A DNA stretch of 44,277 nucleotides from Alphaproteobacteria bacterium (GCA_021325385.1 JAJPHH010000156.1:1-44277); one strand, 5' to 3'; counted from the first letter of the stretch, positions 24,831 to 35,897 are shown. Notes: a model not told the origin generated them from the sequence alone. A program made the numbers and translations.

Positions 24831-27361
24831 GCCAGGCTCATGATCTTCTCGGCGTGTTTCGGCTTGCCGCTTTGCAGGAAGTAGCGCGCGCCGATCGCGT
24901 CGGCGAGATGAGCGAGTCTTTGCTCGATCGCGAGGATCGCGCGCCCATCCATGCGCTCCGCGTCATCCGTCGAGAGTTCGGCGCGAAGCTGGATCGAAAG
25001 GCGGCGCGGCTCCTCGAGCATGCCGTCCTGGCGCAGGACGGGCAAGCCGGCGATATGGTCGTCGATCGTCGCCACCTGAAACCCGACCGAGCGCGGATTG
25101 AACGGATCGAGTAGCGCCATGTCGCGGACCAGCGCCGGCGCGACGCCGGTCAGGTATCGCGAACGGTAGGTGATCTGCGAGTCGATCAGATCGAGCAGGA
25201 CGTCGAGATTGTTGTCGGTCGCAGGCTTGTCGGCGAGCTGCCGGGCGAAGCGGCAAGTGTTGATGCCGCGTTCGACCCGCCGGCCGATATCGTAGAAATA
25301 CCAGCCGGCGCCGCGATTGAAGTTTTCGTCGAACAGGCCGGACAAGGCGGCGATCGTCGTCAAGGCGGCTTCGACCGCGTCGAGAATTTCGGGCTCGGAT
25401 AGCGGCCGGCCGCCGCTGCGCGCGAGCCCCTCTTCGAGGCCGCCGATCAAGCGCCACGTGTCCTGGGTCAAGCGCTCGCGAATGATCGAGGCGGCATGGC
25501 GGGCCGCGCGCGCGATCGACAAGGCCGAGCCATAATTCTCTTCGCTGCGCAACGCCGCGGCGCTCGCCTCGACCGCCGCTTGCTTGCCCGCATCGGCGGG
25601 AATCGCGCCCCAGGCGACGAGCACGGTCTTCAGCTTGTCGATCGATTGCCGCGCGACCGCGGAAGAAGCGTCGGGATCGATCGCGCGATTAGTCAGGCAG
25701 CGCGCCAGGCGCAAGGTCGCTTCGCAGCGTTCGATATAGCGGCCGAACCAGAAGAGATTGTCCGCAGCCCTGCTCGGCAGATTGCCGAGCAGGCGAACGA
25801 TCCGCTGTTCGCTCCGAGCGGGCAACAGCGTCGAGGCCTCGACCGGCTTATCGGCGAGAACCCAGACGTCGGCCGATTCGACCCCCTCGCCCATCGAAAC
25901 GACGCGCGCGTCGGGTTTATCGGAGACGCGGCAGAAGCCGCCCGGCATCACCCGCCAGCCGTCCGGCGTCGCCGCCGCGTAGACGCGCAGCACGAACGGC
26001 CGGGGCGCGAGCTTGCCGTTCTCCCAATGCGGCGTCGTCGACAGCCGCGCCACTTCCTGGCCGACGAAATCGACGCCGCGTTCGGCGAGGCGCTTCTCCA
26101 GGCGACCGCGCTCCTCCGCGCTCAGCTCCGAGCCGAGCACGATCGGCCGCCCGGCGAAGCCCGGCGCGTCGCGCGTGAACGCCCCGGCGATCGCGATCTC
26201 GTCAAGCGAGGCGAGCACGTGATCGCGCGCGCGCGATTGGCCGCACCACCAGGTCGCGATGTTCGGCATGCGCAGGGTTTCGCCGAGCAGCCGCTCGGCG
26301 AGCCGCGGCAGGAAGGCGAGCAGGGCGCGCGATTCGAGAAGGCCGGTCCCCGGCATGTTTTCGACGGCGACGCCGCTGGCGCGGATGGCGTCGATCAGGC
26401 CGGGCGCGCCGAGGCGCGAGGCCGGATTGAGTTCGAGCGGATCGACCCAATCGGAATCGACATGGCGCCACAGCACGTCGGCGCGCTTCAAGCCGGCGAT
26501 GGTGCGCACGAACATTCGCCCCTCGTTCATGACGAGGTCGGCGCCTTCGATCAGGAGGAAGCCGAGATAGCGCGCGAGGTACGCCTGTTCGAAATAGGTC
26601 TGGCTCCATGGTCCGGGCGTCAAGATACAGATGCGCGGATCGGGCCGATCCGCCGCGGCGCGCATGCCGGCGCGCAGTTCGCGGAAGAACGGCGCCAGGC
26701 GCTCGACATTCATCTCGCGGAAAAAGGCCGGGAAAGTCTGCGACAGGACGAGGCGATTCTCGAGCGTGTAGCCTGAGCCCGACGGCGCCTGGGCGCGATC
26801 GCCGAGCACCCACCAGCGGCCGTCCGGGCCGCGGCCGATCTCGGCCGCGTAAAGGCGCAGCCAATGGCCGCCGCGCGGCTTCACCCCGTTCATCTGCGGC
26901 AGATAGTCCTTCGAGCCGGCGATCGCCGCCGCGGGCAGAAAGCCTTCCGCGACGAGTTTGCCCTCCCCATAGAGGTCGGCGAGGATTCGCTCGAGCAATT
27001 CGGCGCGTTGCTCGACGCCGCGGGCGATCTCGCGCCATTCGGCTTCCGCGATGAGCAACGGCATGCGGCCGAGCGGCCAATGGCGCTCCGCCGCCTCGCC
27101 ATGGACGCGATAGGAAACGCCCATATCGCGGATGCGGCGATCGGCGGCGGCGAAGCGCTGCGCGATCTCTTCCGGCGAGAGGGCCGCCAGAGCGTCGAGG
27201 AAGCGCGTCCAGTAGGCGCGCTTCGCGCCGTCGGCGGCGATGAACTCGTCCGGGATGCCCGGCAGCGGCCGATAATCGGCCGTCCAGGCCGCGACGCGAT
27301 CCGGCCCGGGCGGAGACGAGGCTGACCTAGACTCGCTCGCCAAGGGGCCTCCTGAGGTCAA
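24827..27361 (-). CDS. Circularly permuted ATP-grasp and Alpha-E domain fusion
   Basis: 844 residues. The first part (about 80-480) matches circularly permuted ATP-grasp proteins of the DUF404/DUF407 type: [60 protein letters not shown]. The second part (about 525-835) is an Alpha-E (DUF403) helical domain: [49 protein letters not shown]. In many genomes these are separate adjacent genes; here they are fused. Comparative genomics by others predicts amide or peptide bond formation by such ATP-grasp proteins with transglutaminase partners. It overlaps the genes on both sides, indicating coupled expression. Confidence 0.93.
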   Translation of the reverse strand: MTSGGPLASESRSASSPPGPDRVAAWTADYRPLPGIPDEFIAADGAKRAYWTRFLDALAALSPEEIAQRFAAADRRIRDMGVSYRVHGEAAERHWPLGRMPLLIAEAEWREIARGVEQRAELLERILADLYGEGKLVAEGFLPAAAIAGSKDYLPQMNGVKPRGGHWLRLYAAEIGRGPDGRWWVLGDRAQAPSGSGYTLENRLVLSQTFPAFFREMNVERLAPFFRELRAGMRAAADRPDPRICILTPGPWSQTYFEQAYLARYLGFLLIEGADLVMNEGRMFVRTIAGLKRADVLWRHVDSDWVDPLELNPASRLGAPGLIDAIRASGVAVENMPGTGLLESRALLAFLPRLAERLLGETLRMPNIATWWCGQSRARDHVLASLDEIAIAGAFTRDAPGFAGRPIVLGSELSAEERGRLEKRLAERGVDFVGQEVARLSTTPHWENGKLAPRPFVLRVYAAATPDGWRVMPGGFCRVSDKPDARVVSMGEGVESADVWVLADKPVEASTLLPARSEQRIVRLLGNLPSRAADNLFWFGRYIERCEATLRLARCLTNRAIDPDASSAVARQSIDKLKTVLVAWGAIPADAGKQAAVEASAAALRSEENYGSALSIARAARHAASIIRERLTQDTWRLIGGLEEGLARSGGRPLSEPEILDAVEAALTTIAALSGLFDENFNRGAGWYFYDIGRRVERGINTCRFARQLADKPATDNNLDVLLDLIDSQITYRSRYLTGVAPALVRDMALLDPFNPRSVGFQVATIDDHIAGLPVLRQDGMLEEPRRLSIQLRAELSTDDAERMDGRAILAIEQRLAHLADAIGARYFLQSGKPKHAEKIMSLA

Positions 27362-30300
27362 GCGTCAGCGGAAAATCGCCCGACATTTCGTTGCGCGGAA
27401 TCGCCGCCGCCCCCGGCGTATGGCCGTGATCTTGAAAACGCGCAAGCCGGCGCGCTTCGGCCTCGTAGGAATTCACCGGAAAAGTCTCGTAATTGCGGCC
27501 GCCAGGATGCGCGACATGATAAACGCAGCCGCCTAGCGAACGGCCGCTCCAGGCGTCGAGAATATCGAAGGTGAGCGGCGCGTGGACGGGGATGGTCGGG
27601 TGCAGGCCGGAGGCCGGCCGCCAGGCTTTGAAGCGCACGCCCGCGACCGCTTCGCCGGCGCTCCCCGTCGAGGTCATCGGAACTCTGCGGCCGTTGCAGG
27701 CGATCACGTGCCGACCATCGACGAGCCCGGTCGCCCTGACTTGCAGGCGTTCGACGGAGGAATCGACATAGCGCACCGTGCCGCCGATCATGCCCTCTTC
27801 GCCGAGCACGTGCCAGGGCTCGAGCGCCTGGCGCAGCTCCAGCGCGACGCCGCCATGCTCGATGCGGCCATAGACGGGAAAGCGGAATTCGCGCTGCGCC
27901 TCGAACCATTCCGGCGCGAAGCGATAGCCGGCACGGTCGAGATCGGCGAGCACGTCCAGGAAATCGCGCCAGACGAAAAACGGCAGCATGAAGCGGTCGT
28001 GCAGGGACGCGCCCCAGCGCACCAGGCCGCCCTGCTGCGGCTCGCGCCAGAACCAGGCGATCAGCGCGCGCAGCAGCAATTGCTGGGCGAGGCTCATCCG
28101 CGCGTCGGGCGGCATTTCGAAGGAGCGGAACTCGACCAGGCCGAGCCGGCCGGTCGGCCCGTCCGGCGAATAGAGCTTATCGATGCAGATTTCGGCGCGA
28201 TGGGTGTTGCCGGTCACGTCGACGAGGAGATGGCGGAAGAGCCGGTCGACCAGCCAGGGCGGCGGATTTTCAGCGGCGGCCTGAGCGAGAGCGATTTCGA
28301 GTTCGTAAAGCGAATCGTGCCGCGCTTCGTCGATGCGCGGCGCCTGGCTGGTCGGGCCGATGAACAGGCCAGAAAAGAGGTACGACAGCGATGGCCGGCG
28401 CTGCCAGTAGCGGACGAGGCTCGCCAGGAGATCGGGCCGGCGGAGGAAGGGCGAGTCCGACGGATGGGCCGCGCCGATCACGATGTGATTGCCGCCGCCG
28501 GTTCCGGCATGGCGTCCGTCGGTCATGAACTTGTCGGCGCCGAGCCGGGCCTGGCGCGCGTCTTCGTAAAGGCCGCGCGTCGTCTCGACCGCCTGCCGCC
28601 AGGTCGCGGCCGGATGGATGTTGACTTCGATGACGCCGGGATCGGGCGTGACCTTGATGACGTCAATGCGCGGATCGTAAGGCGGGGCATAGCCTTCGAT
28701 ATGGACTGGCAGGCCGAGCTTCGCGGCGGTCTCTTCGACCGCGACGAGCAATTCGAGGTAGTCCTCGATCGTCGAAACCGGCGGCATGAAAACGTGAAGA
28801 ACGCCGTCGCGCGGCTCGACGGTCAGCGCGGTGCGTACCGCCGCCGATTCGCCGACAACTTGCTCGATCGGCTCCTGGCGCCCCGGCGCGGGGGCGTTGG
28901 CGTTGGCGTTGGCGATGATGCGCCAGCGCGACGGGTCAGGCAGGTCGTCGCGCGGCTCCAGCGGGTCTTGCGGATGGATGTAGGGATAAACGGACCGCGG
29001 TACGAAGGGCAGCGAGCCGATCGGCAGGCGAAAGCCGATCGGCGAATCGCCGGGGACGAGGAACAGCTTGCCGCGCCGAAGCGGCCATCTTTCGCTGATC
29101 CAGCGCCGTTCGGCCGGCGCGTTCCAGCGCTGCACCGGCAGCACATACCCGGTCGGCCGGCTCAGGCCGCGATCGAAGACGCGGGCGATACGGGCGCGCT
29201 CCTCGGGGTCTTCGATCTTCGAATCGCTCGGATCGACATTGACCGGCAGGTTCGCCTCTTTGACGATCCAATGCGCCGTGTCCTCGAAGGCGGGAACGAC
29301 ATAGCCGGGATCAAGCCCGAGTACTTGGGCGACGCGCTCGGCGAAATGTCGCGCCTGCCGATCGCCGGGCTCCGCCGCTTCGGCGAAGCCGGCAAGGAGG
29401 CTGGCGTCGCGCCAGATCGGCCGGCCGTCCTTGCGCCAGTAGAGGGCGAAGGCCCAGCGCGGCAGGCTCTCGCCGGGGTACCATTTGCCCTGGCCGTAAT
29501 GCAGCAAGCCGCCAGGCGCAAAGCGCTCGCGCAAGCGCCGGATCAGGGCGTCGGCCCGCGCGCGCTTGGTCGGACCGACGGCTGCGGTGTTCCATTCAGC
29601 CGATTGAAAATCGTCGATCGAGACGAAAGTCGGCTCGCCGCCCATGGTCAGGCGGACGTCCTGAGCCGCGAGGTCGCGGTCGACAGCTTCGCCGAGCTGA
29701 TCGAGCTTGCTCCACGCCTCCTCGGAGAAGGGCAGCGTGATGCGCGGCGTTTCGCGAATGCGCGCGATCTTCATGTCGAAGCTGAAGGCGACGCCGGCGG
29801 CTTCGACTGCGCCGCTGATCGGCGCGGCGGAAGAATAATGCGGCGTCGCGCAAAGCGGCAGATGACCCTCGCCGCACAAGAGGCCAGACGTCGCGTCAAG
29901 GCCGACCCAGCCGGCGCCGGGCAGATAGACCTCGGCCCAGGCGTGCAGATCGGTGAAATCGCGATCGGTCCCGCGCGGTCCCTCGATCGGGTCGATATCG
30001 GCGCGGAGCTGAACCAGGTAGCCGGAGACGAACCGCGCGGCGAGGCCGAGGCGGCGCAGGATCTGCACCATGAGCCAGGCCGAATCGCGGCACGAGCCGG
30101 AGCGCAGAGCAAGCGTCTCGTCCGGCGCCTGCACGCCCGGCTCCAAGCGGATCACGTATTTGATCTCGCGCTGCAGCCTCGCGTTGAGATCGACGACGAA
30201 CTGAACCGCGCCGACGCTCTCTTTCGGCAAGCTCGCCACAAAGTCGAGCAGAAGCGGGCTCGGCGGCTCCGGCGTCAGATAGGCGACGAGCTCAGTTTTG

Positions 30301-30629
30301 AGGTCCTCGTCATAGGCGAAAGGAAATTGTTCGGCGTAAGGCTCGATGAAGAAATCAAACGGATTGACCACCGCCAACTCGGCGGTGAGATCGACCTCGA
30401 ATTTCAGCTCGTCGGATTTCTCCGGAAAGACGAAGCGCGCCAGCCAATTGCCGTGCGGATCCTGCTGCCAATTGACGAAATGCTCGGCCGGCGAGACTTT
30501 CAGCGAATAGCTGGCGATCCGGGTGCGGCAGTGCGGCGCGGGCCGCAGGCGGACGACTTGCGGACCGATCGAGATCGGACGATCGTACTTATAGCGTGTG
30601 ACGTGCTGAAGCCCGACAAGGATCGACAA
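27327..30629 (-). CDS. Transglutaminase-like/DUF2126 giant protein
   Basis: About 1100 residues from a proposed TTG start (reading [20 protein letters not shown], as homologues begin MSI..LxHVTxYxYDRP). The N-terminal 290 residues hold a transglutaminase domain with Cys in [13 protein letters not shown], His in [12 protein letters not shown] and Asp in VGLDATSG. The remaining 800 or so are the DUF2126 region, beginning near [15 protein letters not shown], with [20 protein letters not shown] and [15 protein letters not shown]. The frame runs upstream to 30821, but that extension translates a palindromic repeat (HCERSEAI) and is surely not protein. First gene of the operon with the ATP-grasp/Alpha-E fusion (35-bp overlap) and the second transglutaminase. 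Confidence 0.9.
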   Translation of the reverse strand: MSILVGLQHVTRYKYDRPISIGPQVVRLRPAPHCRTRIASYSLKVSPAEHFVNWQQDPHGNWLARFVFPEKSDELKFEVDLTAELAVVNPFDFFIEPYAEQFPFAYDEDLKTELVAYLTPEPPSPLLLDFVASLPKESVGAVQFVVDLNARLQREIKYVIRLEPGVQAPDETLALRSGSCRDSAWLMVQILRRLGLAARFVSGYLVQLRADIDPIEGPRGTDRDFTDLHAWAEVYLPGAGWVGLDATSGLLCGEGHLPLCATPHYSSAAPISGAVEAAGVAFSFDMKIARIRETPRITLPFSEEAWSKLDQLGEAVDRDLAAQDVRLTMGGEPTFVSIDDFQSAEWNTAAVGPTKRARADALIRRLRERFAPGGLLHYGQGKWYPGESLPRWAFALYWRKDGRPIWRDASLLAGFAEAAEPGDRQARHFAERVAQVLGLDPGYVVPAFEDTAHWIVKEANLPVNVDPSDSKIEDPEERARIARVFDRGLSRPTGYVLPVQRWNAPAERRWISERWPLRRGKLFLVPGDSPIGFRLPIGSLPFVPRSVYPYIHPQDPLEPRDDLPDPSRWRIIANANANAPAPGRQEPIEQVVGESAAVRTALTVEPRDGVLHVFMPPVSTIEDYLELLVAVEETAAKLGLPVHIEGYAPPYDPRIDVIKVTPDPGVIEVNIHPAATWRQAVETTRGLYEDARQARLGADKFMTDGRHAGTGGGNHIVIGAAHPSDSPFLRRPDLLASLVRYWQRRPSLSYLFSGLFIGPTSQAPRIDEARHDSLYELEIALAQAAAENPPPWLVDRLFRHLLVDVTGNTHRAEICIDKLYSPDGPTGRLGLVEFRSFEMPPDARMSLAQQLLLRALIAWFWREPQQGGLVRWGASLHDRFMLPFFVWRDFLDVLADLDRAGYRFAPEWFEAQREFRFPVYGRIEHGGVALELRQALEPWHVLGEEGMIGGTVRYVDSSVERLQVRATGLVDGRHVIACNGRRVPMTSTGSAGEAVAGVRFKAWRPASGLHPTIPVHAPLTFDILDAWSGRSLGGCVYHVAHPGGRNYETFPVNSYEAEARRLARFQDHGHTPGAAAIPRNEMSGDFPLTLDLRRPLGERV

Positions 30630-30930
30630 GAACAGCCCCGAGAAGCGCCAAGCGGCGCGCAGCGCGCATGCGGCGGAGCGGCCTTCGTTGAGGCCCTCCG
30701 TCATTTGCGAGGAGCGGACCGACGAAGCAGTCCGCTCGCAGAGCGCGGCGCTCCAGAAATGGATTGCTTCGCTCCGCTCGCAATGACGGCGCAGGGATTT
30801 CAACTCGGAGCCGCACGCCACGACGCCGGCGCCGATTTGGCCTGACGGCGATGCGCTCTGTCAATCGAGCCGCGACGCGAGCCGGGCGGATGCTCATTTT
30901 CTGATCACTCCGCCCGCTCCATTCGCAGGC
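30630..30930. other. Intergenic region upstream of the transglutaminase/ATP-grasp operon
   Basis: About 300 bp without a gene. It holds REP-like copy 2 (30699-30788), and any promoter for the operon should lie in or near it. I see no clear -35/-10 pair. The MFS gene ends at its right border, so read-through from that gene is possible. Confidence 0.6.
30699..30788. repeat. REP-like palindromic repeat, copy 2
   Basis: Begins CGTCATTTGCGAGGAGCGGA and ends ATTGCTTCGCTCCGCTCG then CAATGACG. It shares its right arm with copy 1 at 3922-4002 almost exactly; the middle has diverged and includes a nested GCGGACC/CCGCTCGC-like part. Translated on the minus strand it gives HCERSEAI. Confidence 0.85.
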
Positions 30931-32334
30931 TCAGCTCGAAATCTGCTCAAGCGCCAAGTTGGTCGTGCGCGGGCCGAAAAGGCCGATCGTCAGGATCACG
31001 ACGAGCATCGCCGCAGCGATAAAGGCGAAAACGCCGGGCGCGCCGCCGCCGCGAAGGATGAACGCGATGACGAACGAATTGAAGATCACCGACAGCCGGC
31101 TCCAGGAATAGACGAAACCGGCGGCGCGCGCCCTTATGCCGGTCGGGAACAGCTCCTGCTGATAGGCGTGAAAGCTGAACGACAGAATGTTGTTCGCCAA
31201 GGTCAGGCAGACGCCCATGGCGATGATGACGAGCGCAATCGTCGTCGCGCCGAACAGCAATCCGCAGATCAGGATCGCCGCGGCGGCCGCGCAGATGATC
31301 AGCTTGCGCTCGACCTTATCGCCGATGAAAAAGCCGAGCAGGGGCCCGAGCGGCGAGGCGATGGCGATAAGGCTCGAATAGAAGAGGCTTTTCGTGATGT
31401 CGATCCCTTGCGCGATGAGCAAGGTCGGCGCCCAATTGTTGAAGCCGTAGAAGCCGACCGTCTGGAACACGTTGAAGACGCAAAGCAGGATGACGCGGCC
31501 GCGCAACGGCGGCGCCCACATATCGGCGAAGCTTCCGGCAAGGGGGAGCGGCGCTGCGGACTCGGGCGGCGGCAGCGGCCGGCCATATTCGGCGGCGACT
31601 TTCGCTTCGATCTTCATCAGAACGCGATTGGCCTCGTCGAGCCGACCATGCTGGGCGAGCCAGCGCGGACTTTCGGGCAAGGCGAGGCGAATGAACCAGA
31701 CGAAGATCGCGGCGGTTGCGCCGATCAGCACGATCCAGCGCCAGCCGTCCAAGCCGAGCGGCGCGATCGGAACCAGAAGGTAAGCGAGAAAGGCGATGAT
31801 CGGCGTGCAGCAAAAGCCGATCGCCTGGTAGCAGGCGAACGCCCGACCGCGTATAGCCTTTGGCGCGAGTTCGGAGAGATAAGCGCCGATCGTGATCATC
31901 TCCAAACCGAGGCCGAGGCCGGAAACGAAACGCCAAAAATTCAGCCAAAACGCGGTGTCCTGAAACGCCAGAATCGTATTGGCGGCGCTGTACCAAAGCA
32001 GCGAATAAGTGAATATGGCGCGGCGGCCGAACCGGTCGGCGAGAAAACCGCAGGCGATCGTGCCGATGAACAGGCCGGCGAACAGCGCCGCGATGAAGCT
32101 GGCGATTCCGGTCGTGCCGAACAGGCCGGGCGTCGTCGGCGTCAAAATGCCCGCCTTGAAGAGGCCCGGCGCCACATAGGCCGAGAACAGCATATCGTAG
32201 AGTTCGAAGAAGAAGCCGAGACCGAGAAGGACGATATAGGTCCAGATCGTGCGCGTCGCCGGGAGACGGTCGATGCGCGCGACGATCGCGCTCGCCGCGT
32301 CGGGTTTGATCGGCGTCGCCGCTTGGTCGTTCAT
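30931..32334 (-). CDS. MFS transporter (sugar/aromatic-acid type)
   Basis: 467 residues with about 12 membrane helices. The inter-helix 2-3 motif is [13 protein letters not shown]; the second half holds a large loop after [20 protein letters not shown], the PESPRWL signature of the sugar-porter/metabolite-H+ symporter branch. [19 protein letters not shown] in helix 1 suits the latter. ATG 32334 was chosen since GGAGG (32340-32344) precedes it; the open frame continuing to 33330 only shadows the EamA gene. The substrate is unknown. It follows the EamA gene after 86 bp in the same direction. Confidence 0.92.
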   Translation of the reverse strand: MNDQAATPIKPDAASAIVARIDRLPATRTIWTYIVLLGLGFFFELYDMLFSAYVAPGLFKAGILTPTTPGLFGTTGIASFIAALFAGLFIGTIACGFLADRFGRRAIFTYSLLWYSAANTILAFQDTAFWLNFWRFVSGLGLGLEMITIGAYLSELAPKAIRGRAFACYQAIGFCCTPIIAFLAYLLVPIAPLGLDGWRWIVLIGATAAIFVWFIRLALPESPRWLAQHGRLDEANRVLMKIEAKVAAEYGRPLPPPESAAPLPLAGSFADMWAPPLRGRVILLCVFNVFQTVGFYGFNNWAPTLLIAQGIDITKSLFYSSLIAIASPLGPLLGFFIGDKVERKLIICAAAAAILICGLLFGATTIALVIIAMGVCLTLANNILSFSFHAYQQELFPTGIRARAAGFVYSWSRLSVIFNSFVIAFILRGGGAPGVFAFIAAAMLVVILTIGLFGPRTTNLALEQISS

Positions 32335-32420
32335 TTCGTCCTCCCTCGGCGCGCTCTTCAGGGCTGCGGCCGCAAGTCGCCATGTTGGGCGCTCGGGTCG
32401 GCCCGGAGCAAGTCCTGGCT

Positions 32421-33266
32421 TCAAAGCAGCCTCATCGCCAGGAGTCCGGCGAGAATCAGCGTCGCCGCGATCGTTCTGATCGGCGTCGCCGGCTCCTTGA
32501 GCATAACGGCCGCAATGAGCACGCCGAACAGCACGCTGGTCTCGCGCAAGGCCGCGACCAGCACGATCGGCGCGACGGTCATCACCCAGATGACGATCCA
32601 ATAGGCGGCGAGCGACATGACGCCGCCGGCAAGGCCCGGCGCGAGAAACTTCAAGGCGGGCTTCATGCCGCCGGGGCCGTAGCGCCATAGGCACAGGATG
32701 AGCATCGGCGGGCCGTCGAGCGTGAACAGAGCGGCGGCGTAGGCGCCGGCGTTTCCGGAGGCGCGCGCGCCGATTCCGTCGATCAGCGTATAGGCGCAGA
32801 TCGTCGTCGCCGTGGCGAGGGCGCAAGCGACGGCGCGAAGGCTGGGCGGGGCGAGCGCGCGCTGTCCTTTGACGGAAATCAGCAGGACGCCGCAGCCGAG
32901 ACAAGCGACGCCCAGCGCGCCGCCGAACGAGATCGGGTCGCGGACAAAGACGATCGACGCCAGCGCGGTCATTAACGGCGCTGCGCCGCGCGCGATCGGA
33001 TAGGCCTGGCTCATATCGGCGAGGCGATAGGCCTGCGCCAAGAAGAGATAGTAGCCGAGATGAACGACGGTCGAGGCGAGGAGCCAAGGCCAAGCGGCCG
33101 AGAGCGGCAAGCCGGTGACGATGAGGAGCGGCGCGGCGATGATAGCGCAGGCCGCCGCGATGAGGGTCATGGCGAGGAACGGATCGAGCCTCACCTTGAC
33201 GAGGGCGTTCCAGCCGGCGTGCAAGGCGGCGGCGAGGAGGACGACGAGAAAGACGGAAAGCGGCAT
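32421..33266 (-). CDS. EamA-family (DMT) transporter
   Basis: 281 residues of ten predicted membrane helices in two homologous halves, the drug/metabolite transporter layout. The first half opens [20 protein letters not shown] with LVK (the AxxWG-like EamA start) and the second closes [20 protein letters not shown] followed by [10 protein letters not shown], typical of helices 9-10. It is probably an exporter of a small metabolite at the inner membrane; the substrate cannot be inferred. It sits between the diguanylate cyclase and MFS genes, all leftward. Confidence 0.9.
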   Translation of the reverse strand: MPLSVFLVVLLAAALHAGWNALVKVRLDPFLAMTLIAAACAIIAAPLLIVTGLPLSAAWPWLLASTVVHLGYYLFLAQAYRLADMSQAYPIARGAAPLMTALASIVFVRDPISFGGALGVACLGCGVLLISVKGQRALAPPSLRAVACALATATTICAYTLIDGIGARASGNAGAYAAALFTLDGPPMLILCLWRYGPGGMKPALKFLAPGLAGGVMSLAAYWIVIWVMTVAPIVLVAALRETSVLFGVLIAAVMLKEPATPIRTIAATLILAGLLAMRLL

Positions 33267-33326
33267 CGTCGCGCTCAGAAGAAGCGGCCGCTTCGCGGAG
33301 CCGCGCCGGTCGCATTCGCGCGAGCG

Positions 33327-34829
33327 TCACTCCGCCGCGGCGCTGGCGCGCCGGTCGCGGTGTTCGGCGGAATAGTGCCGGCGCTTGGCGTCGTACATCA
33401 GGATGTCGGCCCGCCGCGCCACGCTTTCGAGTCGCTCGCCGGGACGGCTGGTCGCCGCGCCCATCGAAAAGGAGAGCGGCGCCGCCGTGTAGAACTGATT
33501 GTTGAGCTCGGCGAGCTTGTGGATGTCCTCCATCATCGCTTCGCCGGCCGCCTCGTCCGCGTTCGGCATGAGAATGGCGAACTCGTCGCCGCCGATACGC
33601 GCGGCGCAGCAGGGTTTCTCGGCGACCTTGACGAGCACTTCGCCGGCGCGGCGCAGCAATTCGTCGCCTGCGGCGTGACCATATTGGTCGTTGGCGGTCT
33701 TGAGGCCGTTGAGATCGGCCATGACGATCGTGACCGGCGCGAAGCCCTTGCGCTCCAGGCGATTGATCTCGTCGATGTAAAAGGAACGGTTATAGAGCTT
33801 GGTCAGCACGTCGTGCTTGCCGAGGAATTCGAGATAGGCCTCGGCCTTCTTGCGCGCCGTGATGTCGGTCAAGGCGACCTGAACCAGCGACCAATTGTGC
33901 TCGCGTCCGGGCAGTACGGAAAACTGCATGAGGAAATGCAATTCCGCGCCATCCAGCGAATAGTTGACCACTTCGCGTTGCTGGAACAGCTTGCCGTCCC
34001 AGAGGTCGATCAATTGCTCGCGGAACGGCTGCTCCATTTTGTCGCGAAAGACGTCGCCGAGCCGCTGCAGCAGGACCTGCTTGCTCGGCGCTGCGAAGAG
34101 TTCAAGCGTGCGCCGATTAACGTCGATCACGCGGATTTCGCTCATGCAGCGATGCACGAATTCCGGATGTACGTCGGTGAAGACGCGGAAATCGACGATG
34201 CCGCGCTCGCGCGCCTCGTCGATCAATTGCTTGACCTTGCTGAAATCCTCGACCCAGAGCGAAACCGGCGAATGCTGCAGCAGGCCGCGGGCGTAATCCT
34301 CGCTGATCGTAAGCTTGCGCCGGGCGGTCTCGCGCTCGGTGACGTCTTCGATGGCGATGAGCACGCGCCGCCAACTCTGCTCGTAGCCGGGCAGGATCGC
34401 GCCTCTGAGCTGGATGTCGAGCCGGCGGCCTGACATGGCGTAATTGACCGTCTCGCTGGCGAATTGGGTCTTGCCCTCCCAAAGCTGGACCAATTCTTCG
34501 AGATGGGTGAGCATCATGTCGTCGCGGAAGATGCTGCCGAGATTGGCGACGAGTTCGGCGAGGCTCGCGACTTCAAAGAGCGACAGCGTCTTGGCGTTGA
34601 CCTTGACCACCTTCAATCGGCTCGCGCACCGCCTGACGCGGTCGAGATCTTCTCTCAGATACGCCCGCAAGTCGGTCACGCCGGCGCGCCGCCATTCGTC
34701 GAGCAGCGCTTTCAGCTCGCTATAGTCTTCGAGCCAGAGAGAAACCGGCGCCAGTTCGAACATGCTGGCGTCGTCGCGTTCCGGGCCGCCGGCCGTCAGG
34801 GAAGAAGTCAGGCTGTCCAAGCTGTGCAT
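33327..34829 (-). CDS. Diguanylate cyclase with two tandem PAS-like sensor domains
   Basis: 500 residues. Two repeats of about 140 residues occur in tandem ([20 protein letters not shown] and [20 protein letters not shown]), each ending in a PAS-type C-cap ([24 protein letters not shown]). The last 160 residues are a GGDEF domain: [34 protein letters not shown] and the intact [11 protein letters not shown]. The RxxD inhibitory site normally just before GGDEF is absent, so product inhibition may be lacking. It makes cyclic di-GMP in response to an unknown signal; no membrane helix is seen. ATG 34829 was chosen because upstream codons (to 35042) read AT-rich non-conserved sequence. Confidence 0.92.
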   Translation of the reverse strand: MHSLDSLTSSLTAGGPERDDASMFELAPVSLWLEDYSELKALLDEWRRAGVTDLRAYLREDLDRVRRCASRLKVVKVNAKTLSLFEVASLAELVANLGSIFRDDMMLTHLEELVQLWEGKTQFASETVNYAMSGRRLDIQLRGAILPGYEQSWRRVLIAIEDVTERETARRKLTISEDYARGLLQHSPVSLWVEDFSKVKQLIDEARERGIVDFRVFTDVHPEFVHRCMSEIRVIDVNRRTLELFAAPSKQVLLQRLGDVFRDKMEQPFREQLIDLWDGKLFQQREVVNYSLDGAELHFLMQFSVLPGREHNWSLVQVALTDITARKKAEAYLEFLGKHDVLTKLYNRSFYIDEINRLERKGFAPVTIVMADLNGLKTANDQYGHAAGDELLRRAGEVLVKVAEKPCCAARIGGDEFAILMPNADEAAGEAMMEDIHKLAELNNQFYTAAPLSFSMGAATSRPGERLESVARRADILMYDAKRRHYSAEHRDRRASAAAE

Positions 34830-34865
34830 AGGGCTCTCGTAACGGAACGCGGGCCGGCTCGCCGA

Positions 34866-34880
34866 TTTGGAAATTCCAAA
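34866..34880. promoter_or_regulatory. AT-rich inverted repeat upstream of the diguanylate cyclase
   Basis: TTTGGAA-A-TTCCAAA lies 37 bp before the cyclase ATG, within about 100 bp of unusually AT-rich DNA that also contains a second TTTGG near 34930. This is the most promoter-like stretch in the window; it could hold an operator, but no consensus promoter is clear. Confidence 0.4.
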
Positions 34881-35103
34881 TTCTAATTTCCGCGAATCGT
34901 GGAATATCAAAGCGTTAAAGTGCAAAAAATTTGGAAAAAATCTCTCGCGCCTTGTCGCTTTGAACGAACAGAGAACATTGTCGCCGCGATCCGCGGCGCC
35001 GTCAATCTTTTGTCCGCGAGCGGGCCCTTGAAGGGGCTGCAAGCGGCGGATTTCAAACGAAATAATCAGGGTTCTGCCGGCGCAGCCGATCGACGTCCAA
35101 AAT

Positions 35104-35472
35104 GACCGCGTTCAGATGCTCGGCCATCGCGGCGCAGGCCGGGGCGACGTCATGCCGGGCGCCGGCGTCGCGGACGGCGGCAATTCCGGAGCGATGATCG
35201 CCTTCGAAAATCGCGCCGGCGCTGGCGACGCGGGCCGCCGCAGGGCCCGCTCGCCTCGCGTCTCGCCCAGGTCGGACTGCGCCGTGCAGATGTCGTCGAA
35301 GGCCCGATCACCATGGTCTGCCGTGATTCCCGCGGCAGCGCAGGGCTGTTCGGGGGCAAGCGCCTCGGTCCAGCGGTTTGGCTTGCTTTCAATACCGCGG
35401 CGCCACGCCGCCCGATCGCCGTCAACCCGCCATGGCGCCTCGAAGGTACGCGCGAAGCGATATCCGCCCATG
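35104..35472 (+). pseudogene. Possible broken gene, unrecognised
   Basis: Coding-like sequence appears to switch frame. Frame from 35104 reads MLGHRGAGRGDVMPGAGVAD and onward; from about 35240 a second frame reads LASRLAQVGLRRADVVEGPI, FGGKRLGPAVWLAFNTAAP and IAVNPPWRLEG, then stops at 35470-35472. The composition looks protein-like but I cannot name a family. It may instead be chance open frame in GC-rich DNA. Confidence 0.3.
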
Positions 35473-35548
35473 AGGCGCCATGACGGGTGCTTCGCTTGCG
35501 CTTCGCCCCTTCCGGGTGACGGCGACCGCTCGCCGCGGCTATTGGCGA

Positions 35549-35608
35549 CCAAGACGTTTTGCTGACCGAAACGGCCGGACGGCCGGTTTCGGCAGCAAAA
35601 CGTCTTGG
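35549..35608. repeat. Long hairpin with CCAAGACGTTTTGCTG arms
   Basis: The outer 16 bp pair perfectly (CCAAGACGTTTTGCTG with CAGCAAAACGTCTTGG). Inside, after a 1-nt bulge, CCGAAAC pairs with GTTTCGG and GGCC with GGCC around a 4-nt loop. No T-run follows, so it is not an ordinary intrinsic terminator. Confidence 0.85.
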
Positions 35609-35619
35609 TTGCAAAAAGG

Positions 35620-35715
35620 CCATCGAGGCGGGCGGGGGCGGGGGTCAAGGCTCGCGAAGCGCAGCGGAGCGACCGGCGAAGCCGGCTCGGCCTTGAGGCG
35701 CGCCCGCCTCGATGG
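35620..35715. repeat. 96-bp nested inverted repeat
   Basis: The outer arms CCATCGAGGCGGGCG and CGCCCGCCTCGATGG (15 bp) pair perfectly. Inside, TCAAGGC pairs with GCCTTGA, and a small CCGG-CGAAG-CCGG hairpin sits near the centre. It begins 12 bp after the previous hairpin, so the two may form one composite element. Confidence 0.85.
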
Positions 35716-35805
35716 CGGCGCAGTGTTTGGGATTTGCGCCTTGAGCGTGCTCGATTCCTGAGTTTCTACAATCAGAAGCCGGCGAAGACTCTCGATACCG
35801 CCTTA

Positions 35806-35855
35806 TTTCGCGCAAGGGCCGCCCCTCATTTTCCCCGGACAGCCCTTGCGCGAAA
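35806..35855. repeat. Inverted repeat TTTCGCGCAAGGGC with 22-nt loop
   Basis: Perfect 14-bp arms (35806-35819 and 35842-35855) surround a 22-nt loop containing CATTTTCCCC. No neighbouring gene ends here, so a terminator role is unlikely. Confidence 0.85.
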
Positions 35856-35897
35856 GCGGAAGTCCAGACTGAGTCCGCTGCGCGCGGCGGTTCTGGT

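Noticed and set aside
27582-30845. A 1087-codon open frame opposite the DUF2126 gene
   Set aside because: It lies wholly antisense to a well-recognised gene, is Arg/Ala/Gly-rich with no domain, and is the usual shadow of GC-rich coding DNA.
31168-32604. A 478-codon open frame opposite the MFS gene
   Set aside because: Hydrophilic, charge-rich shadow of a membrane protein gene; no family features.
32335-33330. N-terminal extension of the MFS frame
   Set aside because: It is the EamA gene read in another frame; a strong ribosome site marks the MFS start at 32334.
33060-34433. A 457-codon open frame opposite the EamA and diguanylate cyclase genes
   Set aside because: It spans parts of two recognised genes in antisense and has no motif.
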